From Vanilla planifolia (Eukaryota > Streptophyta > Magnoliopsida > Asparagales > Orchidaceae): a stretch of 64,000 nucleotides of DNA. Under the pieces are notes generated by a model that was given only the letters and a program-made list of their open reading frames with translations, was not told where the DNA came from and did not search any database. The translations under genes and the position numbers were made by a program. This document shows positions 62,301 through 64,000 of this stretch, piece by piece (within the stretch, counting starts at the first letter, position 1; each line of letters begins with the position of its first letter). Location of the stretch: positions 13,065,107-13,129,106 of the forward strand of contig CM043877.1 in assembly GCA_023846275.1 (NCBI GenBank), in the 5' to 3' direction.

Positions 62301-64000
62301 ATTTTGGGAAACAAATGGAAGGAGTTTAAGCACTTGAATCAAATAGCGTGCAATTTAAAACTTCAAAACATAACGATTGTGATCAGGCAAATGCAGTTTT
62401 AGAATGGGGACTACAACAGAATTTGGGAGGGATTATCTCTTGGCCTTGATAATTAATGCATTTGTTTTCCCTGTTGCACCCCATTGGTGTAGTAGAAACT
62501 AAAAATTCTGAACTACACTAAATTTGATCATGCAAGGTATTGTATGTAGCAGTAGAATGCAGAATTAACGTTTAGATGACCTTGATCCCTTGACTTTAAT
62601 CTGCTTGCTATGCTGTCTTTCCACTCCAAACAACTGATAAGGTAAAAAAACAACCGAACTACAGATAGGATATCCCAACCAAGGAAGATGAATTTTTGTT
62701 TTTTTAATAGGCTGAAGTCTGCTATCATCCACAAAGATTTAGCTGCACAACCTTCCTTAATCTCTTTGCCAATGCAAGAGCTTCAATACTTAATCTAAAA
62801 TAAAAAAACTCGAAATTTGATTTCAAAGAGCCAAGTATCTCATGTTGGAGGCATAATAATTACATTTAGGAATGGTAAATAATATTCAGCCAGATGAAGT
62901 TACTAACCCAGTACTTTCTTGGTTTGGGCATGATAAAACTCCATTCACATCAACAGCCACCAAAGACAATAGCAGCACATTTTCAAAAATGGAGATGTAG
63001 GATAGTAAGTACAAGTTATCTTAAGTAATGACATCCATGATTACATGTCTTTTGTCTTACAAGGACAGAACAAAAGTTCAACATCAATCTGATTAGTGAA
63101 TTAAGAAGAAAATTTTATTTGGTTAATTAATTTGGTTAAATCAGAGTAATATGATTTTTTATTTGACTGATAAATAATTTAACCTAGCTTAAAAATGGGA
63201 GGAAGATGGCAGCAGACAATTGTGAACCATCATGCGACGGCTATAAGAGGGTGGCAATAGACTTAACCAACGCTGGAATTTCTTAACTGGGGAGTGGGTT
63301 AGCTAACCACATGCTTAATCGGGTTAGTCATTAATCTGAAGGTTGATTAACAAGTTATTTAAACAGTGTCAAAAAAATGTGTTTGGCACAGTTTATTAAG
63401 TTAAATTGTTAATATGTCCCCAAGCTGGTGTTTGAAGATTTGCAATTTATTACATGACAATAATCAAGTCATCAAAAAAAATGTTCAAAAAAGACATAAA
63501 TAATGCCAAAGTTAAATCTAAGAGTACACAAATTGTGCCACATATTTGGAAGCTAGTATCAACAATATAAGAAATAAAAATGTGTAATTAAAGCCAAATT
63601 TTAAAAACCAAGACTACAGATGTTACACAATACGCTTTACAAACATCATTGGCCTTTATACAAATTTGAGAGTAAAATAAAGTATATAAATCATAGCTGA
63701 TAACTGATATATTACTTGAAAAAGAACTTTGTTGATGCTCTCAATTTTACAATGTAATCGATTATGTTAAAAAAACTAAAAGAATGAAGACATTACCCAC
63801 GGAGTCGGTCTCTCAAATCTTCAGTTGAGATCTTTGTTCGTGCATACCCAAATATGTGTACCTCATTGGAATGTAAGAATCCCTACAAGAATCCATATGT
63901 ATAAGAACAAAAGCACCACATGTGTACACAGAAAACACCATCGGATCTTGTACAAAACAAAAGAAAAATGCTATTTACTATATCAAAAAAATTATTTCAA
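11206..64000 (-). CDS. G6PD: Glucose-6-phosphate dehydrogenase, cytosolic type (14 exons, 5' end outside window)
   Basis: It oxidises glucose 6-phosphate with NADP+ to 6-phosphogluconolactone, the first step of the oxidative pentose phosphate pathway, and supplies cytosolic NADPH. Fourteen exons join in one frame to 458 residues plus stop, numbered here from Gly1 at 63882. Exons, 5' to 3': 63882-63797, 56857-56794, 56722-56536, 54086-53929, 53850-53782, 51764-51706, 45138-45102, 27629-27558, 27372-27225, 27006-26911, 18281-18211, 12478-12363, 11496-11451, 11373-11206. Motifs seen: EKPFG at 124-128, the active-site signature RIDHYLGKE at 152-160, [26 protein letters not shown], and a C-terminus [10 protein letters not shown]. 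Sequence and C-terminus match cytosolic rather than plastid plant isoforms. Plant cytosolic G6PDH is about 515 residues, so about 58 N-terminal codons, with the GASGDLA motif, are missing beyond 64000. One intron has a GA donor; otherwise no frameshift or stop is seen. Confidence 0.97.
11451..11496 (-). CDS. G6PD: G6PDH exon, residues 388-403
   Basis: 46 bases encoding [15 protein letters not shown] after the split threonine. GC-richer than its surroundings. The donor GTGCAA is weak but canonical. Confidence 0.97.
11497..12362 (-). other. Intron, 866 bp
   Basis: GTATGT donor and GTGCAG acceptor. AT-rich. It contains a short GATC-rich palindromic stretch near 11650-11672 and no recognisable element. 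Confidence 0.9.
12363..12478 (-). CDS. G6PD: G6PDH exon, residues 350-388
   Basis: 116 bases from VKKPGLQM, through SELDLSY-QRYQG, to [11 protein letters not shown] and two bases of a split threonine (AC/A). The donor is GTATGT. Confidence 0.97.
12479..18210 (-). other. Intron, 5,732 bp
   Basis: GTAAGG donor and CCTAG acceptor. It contains a possible SINE with an A tail near 15.0 kb, and an LTR-like stretch near 15.7-16.15 kb (a TGTATAAGAAGAAG TATA-like part with direct short repeats) that could not be resolved. The rest is AT-rich with nothing recognisable. Confidence 0.85.
14955..15085 (+). mobile_element. Possible tRNA-derived SINE with A tail
   Basis: GGGTTTGAACCTAAATCC near 15003 resembles the B box of a tRNA-derived promoter, and a 17-A run ends the segment at 15069-15085. 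The A box is not convincing and no flanking duplication was found. Confidence 0.3.
18211..18281 (-). CDS. G6PD: G6PDH exon, residues 326-349
   Basis: 71 bases. Completes the split cysteine, then [23 protein letters not shown]. The usual serine before EAMYMKLT is leucine here. The donor is GTAAGG. Confidence 0.97.
19606..19904 (+). repeat. 5' LTR of the 7.2-kb copia element
   Basis: Aligns with 26479-26772. Shared landmarks are AGCAAATC near the start, TTATTTTGTT, ATATAATCTTTATTTC and a GTAAATAAA-type stretch before the end. Limits are good to a few bases. Confidence 0.75.
19913..19925 (+). other. Primer-binding site of the 7.2-kb copia element
   Basis: TGGTATCAAAGCT, complementary to initiator methionine tRNA apart from one base, lies eight bases after the LTR. 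Confidence 0.8.
20340..20990 (+). pseudogene. Copia gag remnant with zinc knuckle trace
   Basis: Broken frames give a UBN2-type gag block (about 20370-20490, [11 protein letters not shown]-like), a later gag block ending VQKKESRR (about 20765-20795) and an [10 protein letters not shown] zinc-knuckle trace at about 20935-20970. Several stops are present. Confidence 0.65.
21170..21600 (+). pseudogene. Copia protease and pre-integrase remnant
   Basis: A WIIDSGA-like protease start is recognisable but mutated at about 21200. From 21324 to 21554 an open stretch carries [11 protein letters not shown] and VFQDLA...LYYL, the hallmark of the copia region between protease and integrase. Similarity stops near 21600 where the inserted element begins. 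Confidence 0.75.
21701..23078 (+). mobile_element. Small gypsy-like element nested in the copia element
   Basis: A probable LTR of about 540 bp (start TGTCAGAAGT at 21701, end near 22239) is followed by TGGTATTAGAGC at 22241, a primer-binding-site variant. Next comes a gag-like block (MYDGDVNA...LEQLETYF at about 22600-22680). The last roughly 110 bases (22960-23078) repeat the end of the LTR (the TTTAGATCTAGAAG-type stretch). The pol region is absent, so it is internally deleted. The left limit is inferred. Confidence 0.55.
23085..23680 (+). pseudogene. Copia integrase remnant
   Basis: Restarts with a LGHLSYKYL-like pre-integrase block, then FRLIHID and [17 protein letters not shown] (integrase core) at about 23245-23340, and an [10 protein letters not shown]-like block near 23590. 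Stops and frameshifts are frequent. Confidence 0.75.
24300..24580 (+). pseudogene. Copia reverse transcriptase remnant, N-terminal part
   Basis: At about 24480-24580 the decayed frame reads [12 protein letters not shown], then YGIDNEESF and SKIELN. This corresponds to the RYKARLVAKGYTQ...GIDYEETFAPVAK block of copia reverse transcriptase. Similarity breaks off right after it. Confidence 0.75.
24580..25360. mobile_element. Insertion of unknown type splitting the copia reverse transcriptase
   Basis: Reverse-transcriptase similarity ends near 24580 and resumes near 25375 with a [17 protein letters not shown]-like block, so about 0.8 kb was inserted. The right part (24890-25290) is clearly GC-richer and full of TGTGC, CATGTG and GCACATG words. 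A GGCTTTGATATAAT motif at 24790 could be a decayed minus-strand primer-binding site and TGTAGGAGG on the minus strand at 25355 an LTR start, which would make 24800-25355 a minus-strand LTR. That reading is tentative. Confidence 0.45.
25375..26478 (+). pseudogene. Copia reverse transcriptase and RNase H remnant
   Basis: The frame pieces give [21 protein letters not shown] (the YVDDxI region, with its second Asp-like position shifted), [20 protein letters not shown] and MEAINHILR. At the end come [11 protein letters not shown] and LFAN-GIIN-type RNase H blocks. All are in the standard copia order and all interrupted by stops. Confidence 0.75.
26479..26772 (+). repeat. 3' LTR of the 7.2-kb copia element
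   Basis: Starts TGACAT. Partner of 19606-19904. No target-site duplication is evident. Confidence 0.75.
26911..27006 (-). CDS. G6PD: G6PDH exon, residues 294-326
   Basis: 96 bases encoding [30 protein letters not shown] and the first base of a split cysteine (T/GT). The upstream intron is 218 bp. The donor is GTAAGA. Confidence 0.97.
27225..27372 (-). CDS. G6PD: G6PDH exon, residues 245-294
   Basis: 148 bases from [18 protein letters not shown] through [18 protein letters not shown] plus the first base of a split glycine (G/GT). The upstream intron is 185 bp. The donor is GTTGTT, weak but canonical. Confidence 0.97.
27558..27629 (-). CDS. G6PD: G6PDH exon, residues 221-244
   Basis: 72 bases, phase 0 at both ends, encoding [10 protein letters not shown] and on to IRDEKVK. 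The acceptor is GTGCAG. The donor is GTTCTG, and the next exon starts GTTCTT, so the exon ends look alike. Confidence 0.96.
31836..33061 (+). repeat. 5' LTR of the 10.3-kb element
   Basis: Starts TG and ends CA. It aligns along its length with 40999-42183. Shared landmarks include the stretch around TAGCTTAGTG, the block around GGTTTTGGTGTGAT and the stretch near AAACCTTG-GACTTTTAAA. Confidence 0.85.
33066..33080 (+). other. Primer-binding site (initiator Met tRNA)
   Basis: TGGTATCAGAGCAAC begins four bases after the LTR end. It matches the standard plant retrotransposon primer site complementary to the 3' end of initiator methionine tRNA. Confidence 0.85.
33082..34133 (+). pseudogene. Gag remnant of the 10.3-kb LTR element
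   Basis: Broken frames give a gypsy-gag-like block ([19 protein letters not shown], about 33485-33545) and, at about 34105-34133, the first half of a CX2C zinc knuckle followed by GHY. The nested copia element begins exactly within that knuckle. Several stops are present. Confidence 0.65.
34134..34315 (-). repeat. 3' LTR of the nested copia element
   Basis: 182 bp. Aligns end to end with 38823-39010, sharing TGAAGA-AAAAA at the left end, CCAAACCTCAAATATATA-type sequence in the middle and TATTCTAA at the right end. Its first TG has decayed to TA. Confidence 0.8.
34330..35800 (-). pseudogene. Copia RNase H and reverse transcriptase remnant
   Basis: On the minus strand about 34600-34770 gives a block like the copia RNase H YTDADWAG...SAEAEYRAL region in decayed form ([12 protein letters not shown], then a V-MLKLNIK-like block). 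Weaker reverse-transcriptase-like sequence continues to about 35800. Many stops are present. From 35800 to 38800 no domain could be named, though gag and integrase would be expected there. Confidence 0.55.
38811..38822 (-). other. Primer-binding site of the nested copia element
   Basis: TGGTATCAAAGC on the minus strand directly abuts the LTR end. It is the common copia variant of the initiator-Met-tRNA site. Confidence 0.8.
38823..39010 (-). repeat. 5' LTR of the nested copia element
   Basis: 188 bp, bounded by TG...CA on the minus strand and partnered with 34134-34315. Confidence 0.8.
39264..39842 (-). CDS. LINE RNase H domain, open 192-codon frame
   Basis: The frame contains the plant RNase H-like fold used at the end of L1-type LINE ORF2 proteins. 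ILVNCDAAV supplies the first catalytic Asp, [12 protein letters not shown] the Glu, [11 protein letters not shown] the second Asp, and [14 protein letters not shown] the last conserved block. These sit at about residues 40-160. No reverse transcriptase lies upstream, so the insertion is 5'-truncated. Downstream on the minus strand a TTTTATCAGAGT motif then six A resemble a LINE 3' end (about 39217-39235). A 13-C run lies just before the domain, and in the frame one base off the upstream sequence reads WLPPPP, the usual linker, so a single-base slip in the run is likely. It is GC-richer and far less decayed than its surroundings. Domestication is not supported. Confidence 0.8.
   Translation of the reverse strand: MQLQQVSPFPIHLRTAGSFTLRGILLPICGSPPPPTGWILVNCDAAVKGEVAGIGVVARDHLGCLIYILGKRFISQACGAMEVQAMLEAIVLIMTKLHCFQAIEIQTDSTTALHEIMQLVSCPREGSVYSDALLFARSMTALRFSHVRREGNAPADWVAKSACLADFVWDRGMPLPNPLCDLLMTNFIFEPP
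39739..39751 (+). repeat. Run of 13 G inside the LINE frame
   Basis: A mononucleotide G run (C on the coding strand) at the proline-rich linker ahead of the RNase H domain. Such runs are prone to slippage and to sequencing error. Confidence 0.95.
39860..40998 (+). other. Unassigned internal part of the 10.3-kb LTR element
   Basis: Sequence between the LINE end and the 3' LTR. Short open stretches on both strands (for example 40172-40366 minus and 40583-40765 plus) match nothing I recognise. Gypsy pol would be expected here but is not visible. Confidence 0.5.
40999..42183 (+). repeat. 3' LTR of the 10.3-kb element
   Basis: Starts TGATGCAATG and ends TGTGACA, followed by ATTGAA. It is partnered with 31836-33061 and differs by many substitutions and small gaps. 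Confidence 0.85.
42260..42830. repeat. Degenerate short repeat (TTTGGTAGAGCTGA-type units)
   Basis: Variants of GGTTTGGTAGAGCTAA, GATTTGGCAGAGCTGATAAG and GATGGTTTAGTAG recur at irregular spacing of about 50-100 bases. It looks like an eroded minisatellite next to the LTR element. Confidence 0.5.
45102..45138 (-). CDS. G6PD: G6PDH micro-exon, residues 208-220
   Basis: Only 37 bases: one base completing the split glycine, then [12 protein letters not shown]. It is isolated by 6.6 kb of intron upstream and 17.5 kb downstream. The acceptor is ATTGCAG and the donor GTAATA. A matching short exon is expected here, since the block is invariant in plant G6PDH. Confidence 0.96.
45817..46171. repeat. 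182-bp tandem duplication, two copies
   Basis: The segment beginning CCCATAGTTC at 45817 recurs 182 bp later at 45999. Both copies share the TTTTTCTGAGAAATTCATGC block, a TTGCATCTGGTTTACAC block and an A-rich end followed by GATGCC. The copies differ by scattered substitutions, so the duplication is not recent. Confidence 0.85.
46929..47060. repeat. 66-bp tandem duplication
   Basis: Two adjacent copies containing TTAGG-TGAACATAATRTA and GATATTATGAGATAATGGGG, starting at 46931 and 46997. They differ at a few positions. Confidence 0.8.
48020..48780 (+). pseudogene. Ty3/gypsy integrase C-terminal remnant
   Basis: Plus-strand translation in broken frames gives a block resembling the integrase DFSTAYHPQTDGQSER region (about 48030-48110), then [14 protein letters not shown] (about 48500-48540), and at about 48660-48740 a segment like the C-terminal IPLVKVLWRNH motif that precedes the 3' LTR in plant gypsy elements. 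Stops and frameshifts interrupt it. The sequence after about 48850 may be LTR, but no partner LTR was found. Confidence 0.65.
48274..48315. repeat. 19-bp short tandem repeat
   Basis: The unit ACAAGGACCTGACTAGTCA occurs twice in a row and starts a third time, inside the gypsy remnant. This fits a replication-slippage duplication. Confidence 0.8.
50055..50131. repeat. 13-bp perfect inverted repeat
   Basis: GCTGACTTCTGAA at 50055-50067 is matched by its reverse complement at 50119-50131, about 51 bases apart. It could be a small hairpin or the residue of a miniature element. No target-site duplication was seen. Confidence 0.5.
51706..51764 (-). CDS. G6PD: G6PDH exon, residues 189-208
   Basis: 59 bases from [14 protein letters not shown] to FDEY plus two bases of a split glycine codon (GG/A). 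This is one of the most conserved blocks in the family. The donor is GTATGT. Confidence 0.98.
51765..53781 (-). other. Intron, 2,017 bp, with a copia LTR/leader fragment
   Basis: GTACTG donor and TTTTAG acceptor. It contains a plus-strand LTR end with a degenerate primer-binding site near 52748 and weak gag-like sequence to about 53050. The rest is AT-rich with nothing recognisable. Confidence 0.85.
52480..53050 (+). mobile_element. Copia-like LTR end, primer-binding site and leader fragment
   Basis: An AT-rich stretch ends TCTACA at about 52746 and is followed at 52748-52759 by TGTATTAGAGCC, a one- or two-base variant of the initiator-Met-tRNA primer-binding site TGGTATCAGAGCC. The following 300 bases have weak gag-like similarity in broken frames (for example a LQGHNYY-like block). 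No second LTR was identified, so this is a remnant. The left limit is approximate. Confidence 0.45.
53782..53850 (-). CDS. G6PD: G6PDH exon, residues 166-188
   Basis: 69 bases, phase 0 at both ends, from [10 protein letters not shown] to DNIDNVQ. A 78-bp intron with a GGCAG acceptor separates it from the active-site exon. The donor is GTACTG. Confidence 0.97.
53929..54086 (-). CDS. G6PD: G6PDH exon with EKPFG and the active-site signature, residues 113-165
   Basis: 158 bases. Starts after a TTCCAG acceptor with the last two bases of the split serine codon, then [17 protein letters not shown] and on to [15 protein letters not shown]. The DHYLGKE block at 154-160 is the PROSITE-type G6PDH active-site signature, with the substrate-binding lysine and the catalytic-region histidine present. 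The donor is GTACTT. Confidence 0.98.
54087..56535 (-). other. Intron, 2,449 bp
   Basis: GTAAGA donor and TTCCAG acceptor. About 54300-56100 is somewhat richer in C on the plus strand and has short open stretches on both strands (for example 54507-54800 and 55765-55962), none recognisable. No clear transposon ends were found. Confidence 0.85.
56536..56722 (-). CDS. G6PD: G6PDH exon, residues 51-113
   Basis: 187 bases reading from IRYVNG through [19 protein letters not shown] to CMNE and the first base of a split serine codon (T/CT). RLFYLALPP is a family-conserved block. The donor is GTAAGA. Confidence 0.96.
56723..56793 (-). other. 71-bp GA-AG intron of G6PDH
   Basis: A short AT-rich intron with a normal polypyrimidine and CAG acceptor but a GA 5' end. 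Reading through from the upstream exon gives a stop codon within the intron, so retention would truncate the enzyme at about residue 60 of the window-encoded part. Confidence 0.8.
56788..56796 (-). other. Non-canonical 5' splice site (CTG|GAAAGT)
   Basis: On the minus strand exon 29-50 ends CTG and the intron begins GAAAGT. A consensus plant donor would be GTAAGT, so a single T-to-A difference at intron position +2 explains the site. The paired acceptor is ATTTGCAG|ATA at 56722. Using the nearest GT downstream (4 nt later) or upstream (13 nt earlier), or skipping the 64-nt exon, breaks the frame. Retention meets an in-frame stop. Confidence 0.8.
56794..56857 (-). CDS. G6PD: G6PDH exon, residues 29-50 (followed by a GA donor)
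   Basis: 64 bases after a TTTGCAG acceptor. It completes the split glycine codon, then reads YLSK... to TKFLQL. It aligns by eye with the plant segment ending KFLQL that precedes IKYVSG. The base pair after the last codon CTG is GA, not GT. This region of the protein is the least conserved in the family, so the boundaries rest on frame and on the flanking KFLQL and IRYVNG blocks. Confidence 0.88.
57700..59827 (-). mobile_element. Minus-strand copia fragment with primer-binding site
   Basis: A primer-binding-site variant (TGGTATCGAAGC on the minus strand) lies at 59816-59827, an RNase H/late reverse-transcriptase remnant at 58400-59090, and LTR-like sequence left of about 58330 (TGTTGAATAT start, then an ATGTGGTTAGGCC stretch like many copia LTRs). 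Most of gag, integrase and reverse transcriptase is deleted. The LTR pair was not resolved, so the limits are approximate. Confidence 0.55.
58828..59088 (-). pseudogene. Copia late reverse transcriptase / RNase H remnant
   Basis: An 86-codon open stretch reads [15 protein letters not shown], then [22 protein letters not shown]. This matches the copia block VPYASAVGSLMYAM...SRFMSNPGKEHWEAVKWILRYLRGT, and it breaks at the following YTDAD region ([12 protein letters not shown]). Confidence 0.85.
60195..60340 (+). mobile_element. Possible tRNA-derived SINE remnant
   Basis: TAGCATAGTGGTTAAG at 60206 resembles the A box of plant tRNA-derived SINEs and GTTTTCAATTCC at 60259 a decayed B box, at about the right spacing. 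No tail or flanking duplication was found. Confidence 0.35.
61943..61980 (+). pseudogene. U2 snRNA 5'-end retro-fragment
   Basis: ATATGCCTTTCTCAGCC and TTTTGGCTAAGATCA match the first roughly 36 bases of plant U2 snRNA (ATACCTTTCTCGGCC...) apart from a two-base insertion and two or so substitutions. The branch-point-pairing GTAGTA sequence falls at the right end. The copy is flanked by GTATCACTTACC at 61931-61942 and 61981-61992, an exact 12-bp direct repeat. No U2 promoter elements are seen and the rest of U2 is missing, so it is not a functional gene. Confidence 0.8.
63797..63882 (-). CDS. G6PD: G6PDH exon, residues 1-29 (first exon in window)
   Basis: Follows a TTGTAG acceptor and starts in phase 0 with Gly-Phe-Leu. 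It encodes the stretch with [13 protein letters not shown] and ends at Arg-(Gly), the glycine codon being split GG/C across the next intron. The donor is GTAATG. In plant cytosolic G6PDH this segment directly follows the NADP-binding exon, which must lie to the right of the window edge. Confidence 0.95.

Larger units (their letters stand above)
56858..63796 (-). other. Intron, 6,939 bp
   Basis: GTAATG donor and TTTGCAG acceptor. It contains a minus-strand copia fragment (about 57.7-59.8 kb), a possible SINE near 60.2 kb, a short TA run near 60850 and a U2 snRNA-derived fragment at 61.9 kb. 62000-63796 shows nothing recognisable. Confidence 0.9.

Noticed and set aside
1-64000. tRNA or rRNA genes, bacterial operons, phage or conjugative elements
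   Set aside because: None seen on either strand. The spliced gene and plant-type retroelements point to a nuclear plant genome.

Overview
The window looks like nuclear DNA from a seed plant with a large, transposon-rich genome. It is AT-rich, and only one confident host gene is visible: a 14-exon section of a cytosolic-type glucose-6-phosphate dehydrogenase (G6PDH) on the minus strand. The exons total 1,377 coding bases (458 codons plus stop) spread over 52.8 kb. Introns reach 17.5 kb and are packed with old, decayed LTR retrotransposons. Introns of this size suggest a gymnosperm or a long-intron angiosperm, but the sequence alone does not fix the species.

Layout. 1-11.2 kb lies 3' of the G6PDH gene. 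It holds a short GC-richer patch with a possible minus-strand transcription start (about 0.94-1.36 kb), a 191-bp tandem duplication (2.3-2.7 kb), and a large tandem duplication of a 2.4-2.7 kb block (3.2-8.3 kb) carrying primer-binding-site-like motifs and microsatellites. From 11,206 to the right edge everything lies inside the G6PDH gene. Its last exons are at 11.2-12.5 kb, then 18.2 kb, 26.9-27.6 kb, 45.1 kb, 51.7 kb, 53.8-54.1 kb, 56.5-56.9 kb and 63.8 kb. The first roughly 58 codons, with the start codon and the NADP-binding glycine motif, lie beyond base 64,000.

Mobile elements in the introns. (1) A decayed Ty1/copia element, plus strand, 19.6-26.8 kb, is interrupted by a small gypsy-like element (21.7-23.1 kb) and by a compositionally odd 0.8 kb segment (24.6-25.4 kb). 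(2) A decayed LTR element with 1.2 kb LTRs and a gag remnant, plus strand, 31,836-42,183, is flanked by a 6-bp duplication. It contains a complete nested minus-strand copia element (34,134-39,010) and the RNase H end of a LINE with an open 192-codon frame (39,264-39,842). (3) There are further fragments: gypsy integrase (48.0-48.8 kb), a copia LTR plus leader (52.5-53.1 kb) and minus-strand copia (58.4-59.8 kb). (4) A 38-bp copy of the 5' end of U2 snRNA is flanked by a 12-bp direct repeat (61.9 kb).

The point most worth checking is in G6PDH itself. The 71-bp intron at 56,723-56,793 has GA where the donor GT should be (GAAAGT instead of GTAAGT), yet only that junction keeps the reading frame. 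All other intron boundaries fully inside the window are GT-AG. I found no operon, CRISPR array, tRNA or rRNA gene, and no sign of a new multi-gene system.
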